DNA of 64,000 nucleotides from Nostoc sp. PCC 7107 (GTDB taxonomy: Bacteria; Cyanobacteriota; Cyanobacteriia; Cyanobacteriales; Nostocaceae). The notes below the pieces were generated by a model that saw only the letters and a list, made by a program, of their open reading frames with translations, ran no database searches and was not told the DNA's origin. The translations under genes and the position numbers were made by a program. This document shows positions 53,962 through 61,704 of this stretch, piece by piece. The first letter of the stretch is position 1. Each line of letters begins with the position of its first letter. Location: the NCBI RefSeq assembly GCF_000316625.1, contig NC_019676.1, forward strand, positions 4,606,501-4,670,500, given 5' to 3'.

Positions 53962-54323
53962 CTATTCTTCCTGATGTTGCTCAAAATCAGCTAATATTTG
54001 TTTAATTTCTTCTGCTGAGATATCTTCTTGCTCAGATTTTGAGTAGATGGTTACTAAAATAATATTTGTATCTGTCTTGACATAATAAATTATTCGATAC
54101 CCACCACTTTTACCTTTTTGAACATCAGTATTTTTAACTCGTAGCTTAAAAATTGTGTATCCAACTCCAGGTATTGGGTTTCCTGGTAATTCACCTGGTT
54201 GCAGCTGTTCTACAATTGACTGTACATCATTACGGATACTGCGTACTTCTTGGCTAGAATACGCAGGTTGCGTTGAAATTTAGCCGTAGCTTCAACTTAA
54301 ATCAATGGTGGTTCACTCTGCAT
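53962..54323 (-). pseudogene. RelE/HigB-like toxin, inactivated by a stop codon and a frameshift
   Basis: The ATG at 54323 overlaps the antitoxin stop (ATGCAGAGTGA), the usual arrangement of such pairs. Translation gives MQSEPPLI, then TAA where CAA would be expected, then VEATAKFQRNLRILAKKY. The frame then shifts by one base (TAC-GC-AGT for an expected TAC-CGC-AGT) into SIRNDVQSIVEQL, GVGYTIFKLRVKN, GKSGGYRIIYYVKT and IYSKSEQEDISAEEIKQIL, ending at TAG (53962-53964). These blocks are the conserved RelE-type mRNA-interferase signature. Two independent lesions show the toxin is dead, unless the assembly is wrong. The antitoxin remains intact. Confidence 0.8.
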
Positions 54324-54552
54324 CAATCCCTTGCCAAAGTTGAGAAATCGGTACAGTATTTCCATTCATCGCATCGTACCAACCTTGACAAAAACTTTCT
54401 TTTGCTGATTCAACAAGTTCTTCATCATCTTCATTTTCTTCTGTAATGAGGATAATGACTCGGACTCGGCTGTGTTTTGCTATGGTTAAGGGTTCGTCTA
54501 AGGAAAGTTGACCAAGTTCATCAACAGTTCCTTGAACCTCAATTGCTTTCAT
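54313..54552 (-). CDS. Antitoxin of a RelE-type pair
   Basis: 79 residues from the ATG at 54552 (MKAIEVQGTVDELGQLSLDEPL). The longer ORF from 54624 adds a non-conserved leader that crosses a divergent promoter region and is rejected. The N-terminal part is a small beta domain of the kind found in cyanobacterial antitoxins next to RelE toxins; the C-terminal part is acidic, then helical (ESAKESFCQGWYDAMNGN), and would wrap the toxin. Its stop codon overlaps the start of the decayed toxin by 11 bp. With the toxin dead, it may survive as an autoregulator, an anti-addiction gene or a relic. Confidence 0.75.
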   Translation of the reverse strand: MKAIEVQGTVDELGQLSLDEPLTIAKHSRVRVIILITEENEDDEELVESAKESFCQGWYDAMNGNTVPISQLWQGIDAE

Positions 54553-54618
54553 TGGCGTGAATCTGAGTTTGCTGTTAATAGTATAGGACTTATAACCATA
54601 CATAACGAATCCACAACC

Positions 54619-54810
54619 ATGCAAAATCTCACCAGAATTACCCGCAATCCAGAGGTGATGGGTGGTAAACCCTGCATTCGGGGAATGCGCGTTACTGTTG
54701 GTACTATCTTCGGCTTAATGGCATCTGGACAAAGCAATAATGATATTCTCCAAGCGTATCCGTACCTGGAAGAAGCTGATATTTATGAGGCACTTGCCTA
54801 TACTGTATGA
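54619..54810 (+). CDS. DUF433 antitoxin-like protein, C-terminally shortened
   Basis: 63 residues from the ATG at 54619 (MQNLTRITRNPEVMGGKPCIRGMRVTVG). This is the DUF433 family, winged-helix-type proteins commonly paired as antitoxins with PIN-like DUF5615 toxins. The conserved PEVMGGKPCIRGMR and YPYLEEADIYEALAY blocks are present. The stop TGA stands where a Trp codon (TGG) is common, and the next codons (CGA GTT GAA GTT TAA) continue the usual RVE tail, so about five residues are lost. The usual toxin partner is not present downstream; the next genes are an unrelated PIN pair. It starts 66 bp from the divergent antitoxin at 54552. Confidence 0.8.
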   Translation: MQNLTRITRNPEVMGGKPCIRGMRVTVGTIFGLMASGQSNNDILQAYPYLEEADIYEALAYTV

Positions 54811-54865
54811 CGAGTTGAAGTTTAAAATAAGCTCAGATAGATGATTTTTAGAACTCTTGTAAGCA

Positions 54866-55099
54866 ATGAATACAAATACACAATTTAACGCTAAAGTTAA
54901 TAACGGCACAATCGAGATTCCCGTTGAGTATCAAGACGAGATACACAACGCCGAAATAGTGCAGATTGTGATATTGAAACCTTTGTCACAAAAGAAACAT
55001 TTTCCACAAACCGGTATCATAGCCCAGCTAACTGCAAATCCTATCCAGATTGCCGATTTCAAACCACTCACCAGAGAAGAAGCAAATGAACGCTGGTGA
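54866..55099 (+). CDS. Antitoxin of a PIN-domain pair (VapB-like)
   Basis: 77 residues: a short beta-rich N-terminus (FNAKVNNGTIEIPVEYQDEI) of the kind that forms a small DNA-binding barrel, then a polar C-terminus ending KPLTREEANERW that should bind the toxin. The sequence does not show a clear AbrB signature, so the class rests mainly on context: it overlaps the PIN toxin by 14 bp (55086-55099), the classic translational coupling of toxin-antitoxin operons. Confidence 0.7.
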   Translation: MNTNTQFNAKVNNGTIEIPVEYQDEIHNAEIVQIVILKPLSQKKHFPQTGIIAQLTANPIQIADFKPLTREEANERW

Positions 55100-55532
55100 G
55101 GTGACACGGTGCTTTGTTGATTCCAATATTTGGCTTTATCGTTTTATTCTGAACTCTAGCGAGCCAAGCGCTGTACAAAAGCAACAAATAGCTACAACCG
55201 TTACCAGTCAAGAAAACCTACTTGTTAGTACGCAAGTTATCAATGAAGTTTGTGCAAATTTAATCCGTAAAGCAGGTTTTGATAATTCACAGATTCAAAA
55301 CTTAATTGAAGATTTTTCCGAAGGTTGTGAAATATTGCCTGTCTCACTAGAAACACTTCAGTATGCAGTCAAATTGCGCTCTCACTATTTGTTCTCGTTT
55401 TGGGATAGTCTGATTGTTGCTAGTGCAGTTTTAGGGCAAGCAAGTATTTTGTACTCAGAAGATATGCAAAATGGCTTAATGATTGAAAATTTCTTAGAGA
55501 TTGTGAATCCATTTGTAGAGCCAAAGACTTGA
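55086..55532 (+). CDS. PIN-domain toxin (VapC-like ribonuclease)
   Basis: 148 residues from the ATG at 55086 (MNAGEVTRCFVDSNIWLY). PIN domain with the four acidic metal ligands visible: Asp in FVDSNIWLY, Glu in INEVCANLIRK, Asp in SFWDSLIVASA and Asp in LYSEDMQNG. Family members are Mg-dependent RNases that cut tRNA or rRNA. The frame is intact and all ligands are present, so this is the one apparently functional toxin in the cluster. Coordinates of the start are set by the overlap with the antitoxin. Confidence 0.85.
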   Translation: MNAGEVTRCFVDSNIWLYRFILNSSEPSAVQKQQIATTVTSQENLLVSTQVINEVCANLIRKAGFDNSQIQNLIEDFSEGCEILPVSLETLQYAVKLRSHYLFSFWDSLIVASAVLGQASILYSEDMQNGLMIENFLEIVNPFVEPKT

Positions 55533-55971
55533 CTCTTGAAGTTTACGCCAAGACATCAAAATGAGAATAGCTATATTTTGTCTTTGATTTATAAGTTTTA
55601 CTTAAGCTGTGGTAACGACAACATAAGCATTTGCCACAAATAAATAAGCTGTTGTTACGACAACAAATACATTCATAAGTTTTGTTAATGCTGTATTAAC
55701 GACAATATAAGCGATCGCCACAAATAAACAAGCTGTCGTTACGACAACAAATACATTCATAAGTTTTGTTTATACTGTGCTAACGACAACATAAGCGTTT
55801 GTCACAAATGAACAAGCTGTCGTTACTACTGCAACTTTATTTGTGACGAACGGATAAGCTGTGGTAACGACAACAACTTTATTCTTAACGTCTGTTTCTT
55901 GGTTAGTAACAAATGGACAAGCTGTAGTTACCACGGGAACTTAATTAGTAACGTAGCTACTGCAAAAGTGC
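55533..55971. other. 439-bp gap consisting largely of 42-bp periodic repeats
   Basis: About 360 bp of this gap is the repeat block at 55600-55960. Otherwise only the ends of two convergent genes are present; no independent ORF can be supported. Confidence 0.7.
55600..55960. repeat. 42-bp (2 x 21) tandem repeat downstream of the NACHT gene
   Basis: The pentamer GCTGT (once ACTGT) recurs at 55606, 55648, 55690, 55732, 55774, 55816 and 55858: seven occurrences at exactly 42-bp intervals, then 55921 (63 bp, 1.5 periods). Each unit carries a TAACGACAACA-like part and a CACAAATAAA-like part that are themselves related, a 21-bp half-period. Read on the minus strand it would encode a degenerate heptapeptide (VVVTTAY / LFVANAY / TKLMNVF), but with stop codons in places. 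Confidence 0.85.
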
Positions 55972-58900
55972 TTAAATGATTCTGGTGAAGAGGATTTGCT
56001 TTAAGCTTCGTATTGTGCGAGTCGTAACATTACGCTGATGCCAAGCTTGATAGAAATCAGGGTAAGGCAGATTTTGGGCGCATTCCCAGGCTAAATCGTA
56101 GTATTCACCATCTAGTTGCCAATAATTACTTAAAGCTTTGACTGCTTGAAGACGATCTTCGCTATTTTGTAGAAATTCTTCTAAGCTTTCTGCTGCCCAT
56201 CTAGAAGAGTACTTATTTATACTAGTTTGTAGCACATATACCAAAGCCAAGATTGCTTCTTTATTACCTGGGTCGATTCTCCATAAGCTATCTGCTACCA
56301 ACCAACGGGTAGGATCATTATCTCTAGAGTTATTGGCAGGGATGGATTTCAGCACTTTTTCTAAGGCAGAGATCGCTGTTTCATCACCTATAGCAATTTC
56401 CTCCAAGCTATCCTTTGCCCAAAAACGGATTTTTTCATCCAGTGTTTTTGATTGTATTAGTTGCACTAAGGCAGAGATCGCAAAATCATGACCTGTGCTA
56501 ATTTTTTTTAAGCTTTTTGTTGCATACTCACTGGTATCGTCATCCAGCGTTTTGGATTCTAGCACTTTCACCAAGGCTGAAATCGCTATTTTATTGCCTG
56601 GGTCGACTTCTCCTAATATACTTGCTGCATAACTACGGTTTTTGTTATCTACAGCTTTGGATTGCAGTACTTTCACCAAAGAAGCGATCGCAAATTCATC
56701 ACCTGTACCGATTTCCTCTAAGTTATATGCTGCATCTTGACGGGTTTTGTCATCCACAGTAGTTGATTGCAGCAAATCTACCAAGGCAGAAATCGCCACT
56801 TTATTCCCTGGATCGATTTTGCCTAAATTTTCTGCTAACCGACAACGAATTTTGTTATTGAGAGTTAAGGATTGTAGCACTGCTTCCAAGGTAGCGATCA
56901 TAAATTCATTACCTGTGCCGATTTCCTCTAAGTTATATGCTGCCTTCTCACGAGTTCCGTCATTCACAGTTGTGGATTGCAGCAAATCCACCAAGGCAGA
57001 AATCGCTATTTTATTACCTGGATCGATTATCCCTAAGCTTTCTGCTAACCGACGACGAATTTTGTTATTCAGAGTTGAGAATTGTAACCGTTGCTCCAAG
57101 ATAGTGATCGCTGTTTCATTGTCTGTACTGATTTCCCTTAACCAGTATGCTATCGACCGACAGGTGTTGTTATCGACTGTTTTTGATCGCAGTAGCTTCA
57201 CCAAGGCGTTGATCGCAATCTGATTACCTGGGTCGGTTCTCCCTAATATAATTGCTGCCCTCCGACGGATGTTGTAATCTCCAGTTTTTGATTGTAGTAA
57301 TTGTTTCAAGGCGGCGATCGCAATCTGATTGCCTGAATCGGTTCTTCCTAATATAGTTGCTGCCTGCAAACGGATGTCGTCGTCATCCAAACTTGTAGAT
57401 TGCACCACTTGTTCTAAGGCGGTAATTACTGTTTTATTGCCTGGGTTTATTGTCTCTAAGCTTTGTGCTACATTCCAACGGACTTTATCATCTACATTGC
57501 TTGATTGCAGTAGTTCTACTAACGATGCGATCGCAAATTCATTGCCTTTGCCGATTTTTTCTAAGATATTTGTAGCCTGCGAACAGATTGTGTCATCTAA
57601 AGTACTTGATTGTAGGACTTCCACTAAGGCAGCGATCGCAAATTCATTGCCTTTGCCGATTTTCTCTAAGCTTTCTGCTACACGCCAACGGGTTACATTA
57701 TCAGCAGTTGTGGATTGCAGTAGTTGTAACAAGGCTGGGATCGCAAATTCATTTCCTGGGTCAATTTTCTCTAAACTCTCAAATGCCTCTAAACGGTTGT
57801 AGTAATCCGCAGTTGCAGATTGCAGCACCCGCACCAAAGCAAAAATTACTGTTTCATTGCTTGGATCGATTTTCTGTAAGCTTTCTGCTACCTTTCTAAG
57901 GGTGGAGTCGCTCACATCTGGTAATTTTAGAAGTTGGACTAAAGCGGCGATTGCTCTTTTATTGCCTATACCTATTTTTTCTAAACTATATATTACATTT
58001 CCACCTGTTCTGTTATCCAGATTAATGGATTGCAGTAATTGAGCCAAAGCTGCGATCGCAGTTTCATTACCTGTGCCAATTTTCCCTAATATCTTTATTG
58101 CCTCTAAATGAGTATCTTCATCCACTGTTGTGCATTGCAGTAATTGAGACAAGGCTGCGATCGCAGTTTCATTACCTGTGCCAATTTTTCCTAAAATCTT
58201 TATTGCCTCTAAATGAGTATCTTCATCCACTGTTGTGCATTGCAGTAATTGAGCCAAGGCTGCGATTACCGCTTCATTGTCTTTGCCAATTTTCTCTAAA
58301 CTTTTTTTTACTGGAAAAAATAAGAATACTCTGCCAGATGTTTTACTTTGTGCCACCTGCAAACGAGTGTGGTGATCCGCAGATGTGGCTTTTAGCACTT
58401 GCACTAAGGATGCGATCATTGTTTCATTGCGGGGATCGATTTCCCCTAACCTATCTGCTACATATCTGCGGGTGTTGTCATCCAGAATTTTAGATTGCAG
58501 CACTTGTTCCAAAGGCGCTATTGCTTTTGTGCGTTCTGTCTCTTGCAATACTGATCTAGCAGCCTCTGAAATTGAATCACGAAATTTTACCCAATTCTGT
58601 TTTTTAGATGAATAGCCAAAGTCCCATTTGATAATTTGCGCTACTATTTCATCTGCTTGTGAACAATCTTTAAATTCAGCAATTCCCACCGCCGCTAAAA
58701 AGTAGGCGCGATATTCATAAAAACCCTTGTCTACATCTTTCCTATTCCACTGACCACATCCATCTTTAAAATTAATTAAAGCATTAATAAACTCTTGCTT
58801 TTGCTGTTTTAAATTTTCTTCTGGTCGTCCTAACCACAGCAATATTGTCTGCTTCCACTGTGGTTCAAAGATGCGATAAGTTCCCTTACTAGGATTTTTG

Positions 58901-60096
58901 GGAACATGGTTGAAAAAGAAATCCCAGTGATTAATCGCTTTAGCAGCAAAATACTCTTGAAATGAGGCATGAAAAAAAGCGTAAACTTTTTTATCATCTA
59001 CTCCTATACAGTTCAACCAGCCACGATTTAGTGCCAATTTCAGCAGCACCTGATCTTCTTGTTCCTTAAAGACGGAATTAACAAAATCTTGCCGCAAGCG
59101 AAAACGGGTTGTTTCTTTGTCTATTGCTGTTTTAGCTAATTCCCCAAGTTTGAGATTGAGTTGTTGCTCTTGGTGAAATGTTGTAGGAAATTTGTCTTGT
59201 TTCCACTCATAAAATTTATCAACAAATCGCTGATAAAGTCCAGCTTGAGTATCGGGTAACTTCCCATCTACCGATTGCCAATTCAAGCACAGCAGCGTCA
59301 ACCGCAGAGGATTTTTCACTAAATCCTGAATCCGTTCTTTACCTGGTTCTTTCAAAGCAGTACATAATTGCTTTCCAGCTTCGGGATTAGCCGCAAACCA
59401 TTTGTGAATAAATTTCTCTACTTGTTCTGGATAAGAAAAATCTAAAGTGCGATAAATATCAAAATCATCAAGTGCATTAATACCGCCATCCCACAAATTA
59501 ACTCGACAAGTTAATACAATTCGCGCTTGACTAATTAATCCTGATTCACGAAATTGTCGGGCAATTTCTGTTAGCGGATTCCCTGAAAATGCAGACATTT
59601 CATCTAATCCATCTAGCACTAGCCAGACATGATTTTGATTAAACAGAGCAATAAAATCATTTTCCTGTTGCTGAGTAGGTTTAGCTTTACCTTTTTTCCT
59701 CACAGCAGTAGTTAGCCAAGTCTTTAATAGATATTCCTCTAATTTTTGCCCATACAAATCTGCTAAAGATACCCAAATCACAATTGACTGTTGAATCTCA
59801 CGAGATACCCAATCAGCTATCTGCTGTAATAGTGTTGTTTTTCCTGCGCCTGGTTCACCAATAATTGCAATTCGCCTACCCTTGCTTTTCGGCGTGTTCT
59901 TTTGTTTGAGAACTTCTTCTAAAAAAGCATCATGCTCAAATGTTTTGGTGACTTCTGTCTCCTTGTACAGTTCTGAACCCTGTTCTGGAGATATATCATC
60001 CTTATCCTTACGCTTGGGTGGTTTTTTACGCTCAACTAATCCCAGTGGTACATAAACATCATCAACTTGCAGTGCAACGCCTTCAGTTAATGTCAA
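55972..60096 (-). CDS. NACHT-domain STAND ATPase with about 20 C-terminal HEAT-like repeats
   Basis: 1374 residues from the TTG at 60096. An N-terminal linker contains VYVPLGLVERKK. The NACHT NTPase covers about 72-330: Walker A GEPGAGKTTLL (Gly80-Thr87), Walker B VWLVLDGLDEM, and further STAND landmarks TCRVNLWDG, NPLRLTLLCLNW and FFHASFQEYFAAKAI (about 395). From about 545 to 1330 come some 20 HEAT/PBS-lyase-like repeats of about 35-37 residues (A..AL..LLQS.T.D...R..AA..L..I..GN). This architecture matches bacterial NLR-related antiphage proteins (bNACHT type), in which the repeats sense a target. Conserved residues (LTPDDWREICREIIAERRKLTTNPLT) lie in frame upstream without an ATG or GTG, back to a TGA at 60202-60204. 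The true start is thus unclear. Confidence 0.8.
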   Translation of the reverse strand: MTLTEGVALQVDDVYVPLGLVERKKPPKRKDKDDISPEQGSELYKETEVTKTFEHDAFLEEVLKQKNTPKSKGRRIAIIGEPGAGKTTLLQQIADWVSREIQQSIVIWVSLADLYGQKLEEYLLKTWLTTAVRKKGKAKPTQQQENDFIALFNQNHVWLVLDGLDEMSAFSGNPLTEIARQFRESGLISQARIVLTCRVNLWDGGINALDDFDIYRTLDFSYPEQVEKFIHKWFAANPEAGKQLCTALKEPGKERIQDLVKNPLRLTLLCLNWQSVDGKLPDTQAGLYQRFVDKFYEWKQDKFPTTFHQEQQLNLKLGELAKTAIDKETTRFRLRQDFVNSVFKEQEDQVLLKLALNRGWLNCIGVDDKKVYAFFHASFQEYFAAKAINHWDFFFNHVPKNPSKGTYRIFEPQWKQTILLWLGRPEENLKQQKQEFINALINFKDGCGQWNRKDVDKGFYEYRAYFLAAVGIAEFKDCSQADEIVAQIIKWDFGYSSKKQNWVKFRDSISEAARSVLQETERTKAIAPLEQVLQSKILDDNTRRYVADRLGEIDPRNETMIASLVQVLKATSADHHTRLQVAQSKTSGRVFLFFPVKKSLEKIGKDNEAVIAALAQLLQCTTVDEDTHLEAIKILGKIGTGNETAIAALSQLLQCTTVDEDTHLEAIKILGKIGTGNETAIAALAQLLQSINLDNRTGGNVIYSLEKIGIGNKRAIAALVQLLKLPDVSDSTLRKVAESLQKIDPSNETVIFALVRVLQSATADYYNRLEAFESLEKIDPGNEFAIPALLQLLQSTTADNVTRWRVAESLEKIGKGNEFAIAALVEVLQSSTLDDTICSQATNILEKIGKGNEFAIASLVELLQSSNVDDKVRWNVAQSLETINPGNKTVITALEQVVQSTSLDDDDIRLQAATILGRTDSGNQIAIAALKQLLQSKTGDYNIRRRAAIILGRTDPGNQIAINALVKLLRSKTVDNNTCRSIAYWLREISTDNETAITILEQRLQFSTLNNKIRRRLAESLGIIDPGNKIAISALVDLLQSTTVNDGTREKAAYNLEEIGTGNEFMIATLEAVLQSLTLNNKIRCRLAENLGKIDPGNKVAISALVDLLQSTTVDDKTRQDAAYNLEEIGTGDEFAIASLVKVLQSKAVDNKNRSYAASILGEVDPGNKIAISALVKVLESKTLDDDTSEYATKSLKKISTGHDFAISALVQLIQSKTLDEKIRFWAKDSLEEIAIGDETAISALEKVLKSIPANNSRDNDPTRWLVADSLWRIDPGNKEAILALVYVLQTSINKYSSRWAAESLEEFLQNSEDRLQAVKALSNYWQLDGEYYDLAWECAQNLPYPDFYQAWHQRNVTTRTIRSLKQILFTRII
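58032..58262. repeat. Near-identical 105-bp direct repeats in the HEAT region
   Basis: Two full copies (period 105 bp, 35 codons) differ by only a few bases, for example TCTTTATTGCCTCTAAATG at 58092 and again at 58197, followed by a partial third copy. They translate to the nearly identical HEAT unit QLLQCTTVDEDTHLEA, pointing to recent expansion. Confidence 0.85.
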
Positions 60097-60201
60097 AGGA
60101 TTTGTTGTCAGCTTTCGCCGTTCTGCAATTATTTCACGACAGATTTCACGCCAGTCATCGGGAGTTAACTTTGTCCCCTCCTCCCCTAGAGACGACTGTA
60201 G

Positions 60202-60648
60202 TCAGTTGTTATTTATTGTCCCAATAGTGATTGATTGACCAGCTATTCCACCTTTCTCTACCGTGAGATTGTCTGCTAACTTCGCAAAGTTATTTACAAC
60301 TGACGGATGAGACTGGATTTCGGCTGCATTATTTTTAATTTTCCTAGCAGCCTCAGACTGACTGCTGTTAACTGCTGCTTCCACATCCACAACAGCTTGA
60401 GCAATTTCGGGGTCTTGTGCGGCTTGTGTAAGTTCCAGCACTGCTTGACCGTAATCTAATAGCTGCGGTTCATTACTGGTAAGAGATGGTGCTTTATTCT
60501 TTTGGCGCAGTAATTCTATCAACTTACCAGGAGCAGTCCATAAAACATCACCAAGATTTTCGCCTGTTTTCTCCACAGCCTTGGTCAAAAGTGTGGTAAT
60601 AACAGCAGAGATCGCAGTAGCTACAGCAGTCAAGCTCACAGTTATCAT
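60202..60648 (-). CDS. Small protein with N-terminal membrane helix, in frame with the NACHT gene
   Basis: 148 residues, no named family. It has a hydrophobic N-terminus (MITVSLTAVATAISAVITTLLTKAVEKTGENLGDVLW, helix about 3-25), then a helical region about 60-130 (PQLLDYGQAVLELTQAAQDPEIAQAVVDVE) and ends GGIAGQSITIGTINNN. I associate this pattern with small proteins or N-terminal domains coupled to NACHT/AAA proteins in cyanobacteria. The stop TGA (60202-60204) is followed in the same frame by 35 sense codons to the TTG start of the NACHT gene, and those codons read like conserved NACHT N-terminus. It may be a separate partner, or the first domain of one split fusion. Confidence 0.65.
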   Translation of the reverse strand: MITVSLTAVATAISAVITTLLTKAVEKTGENLGDVLWTAPGKLIELLRQKNKAPSLTSNEPQLLDYGQAVLELTQAAQDPEIAQAVVDVEAAVNSSQSEAARKIKNNAAEIQSHPSVVNNFAKLADNLTVEKGGIAGQSITIGTINNN

Positions 60649-60809
60649 AAATCCACTATCAATAAGCCAAATAGCGGCAGGATTTTATGTGTCTATTCTA
60701 CTGGTAAAATTACTGATGCGCTAAACCTGGAGGCGATCGCTCTTGGCGGCTGTTTAGTCAGTTATTGGGTAAGATGAAGTGCGATCGGCACGACTCATAA
60801 ACGATAATC

Positions 60810-61619
60810 TTACCTATATTTCTCCACAGATTCCACAGCAACATTAAATTGTTGAGCAATCTGTTCTACACTCATCCCAGTTTTTAGTAACAGTGGGACA
60901 GCAACTTTCAAAATTTCAGAGCGACCTTGTTCTAGACCTTGTTCTAGACCTTGTTCTAGACCTTCAGCTTTGGCTTCTTGATATACTCTTGTTTGCTCTA
61001 TAGTCAGTCCTAGCATAGCTTCTACTTCCTCTCGACTCAAAGACGAAAACTTGTAAACAGCAATTGTCGTGATAATTTCGATGATTTCGGTTTTTGGCAA
61101 TATACCTGTTTCTTCTAATTTTACTCGTTGAATTAGTTGCTTGGCTTGCTCTGCCATTGTTTCCGAGGATGCGGTTGTCAACTGCATTAAGTTGATGCCT
61201 ATTGGCAGCGTATCAGAAGTACCTAACTCATCCAAATAAATGCGCTGCACTTGGTCGCTGTTTAAAAATATGCGATGAGTTCTTTTATCGTTTGGCTCTA
61301 AAGAGCGTGATGGAAATATTACCACACAGTACCAATCATCGTATTGAGATTGATTGCGGTTCAAATACATCAATGATTCAGTAAAAAACCGATGATAAAG
61401 ACCTTCATCTTTCTGAAATTGCACTTCGGCAAAAAAGATAACTCTAGATGTTGCGTCTTCTGGTGGTAGGAAAACACCATCAATCCGAAAAGCGGTTTCT
61501 TTCACCTCCACTGACTCAAATCGATAGTTTTGCGCCTGTGGAGGACGATTATCAACGAGTTCAAAGATTAAGGCTGGAAATCGCTTGAAAATTTGGTAAT
61601 AAATGGAGTCACGTTTCAC
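60810..61619 (-). CDS. DUF2887 / Rpn-like PD-(D/E)XK family protein
   Basis: A 269-residue protein of the DUF2887 type, part of the transposase-like Rpn nuclease family, abundant in cyanobacteria. Marks: SIYYQIFKRFPALIFELV, RIDGVFLPP (nuclease Asp), IFFAEVQFQKDEGLYHRFFTE (E-x-Q/K active-site pair) and SLMYLNRNQSQYDDWYCVVIFPSR. A coiled-coil region (LTIEQTRVYQEAKAEGLEQG...) contains three tandem 12-bp repeats giving LEQGLEQGLEQG, and the C-terminus has a helix-turn-helix-like MSVEQIAQQFNVAVESVEKY. RecA-independent recombination is known for some Rpn proteins; that is not shown here. It lies upstream of the NACHT module on the same strand, with a 161-bp gap. Confidence 0.82.
   Translation of the reverse strand: MKRDSIYYQIFKRFPALIFELVDNRPPQAQNYRFESVEVKETAFRIDGVFLPPEDATSRVIFFAEVQFQKDEGLYHRFFTESLMYLNRNQSQYDDWYCVVIFPSRSLEPNDKRTHRIFLNSDQVQRIYLDELGTSDTLPIGINLMQLTTASSETMAEQAKQLIQRVKLEETGILPKTEIIEIITTIAVYKFSSLSREEVEAMLGLTIEQTRVYQEAKAEGLEQGLEQGLEQGRSEILKVAVPLLLKTGMSVEQIAQQFNVAVESVEKYR
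60925..60963. repeat. Three 12-bp tandem repeats inside the DUF2887 gene
   Basis: CCTTGTTCTAGA is repeated three times (60925-60960) with a partial fourth unit, encoding the Leu-Glu-Gln-Gly units. A repeat number change would add or remove four residues without breaking the frame. Confidence 0.9.
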
Positions 61620-61704
61620 AAAAATATCAAAATATTTTGATTATTCAGGATTAATTTTATCAGTCTTTATCTGCATATCTAACAACAAAGCGCTCACTCT
61701 ATAA

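Noticed and set aside
55600-55960. CRISPR array
   Set aside because: Units follow head to tail at 42 bp with related sequence throughout; there are no unique spacers and no cas genes nearby.
56747-58493. Several 100-160 codon plus-strand ORFs opposite the HEAT repeats
   Set aside because: They repeat with the same period as the HEAT units and are shadows of the repetitive NACHT gene in other frames.
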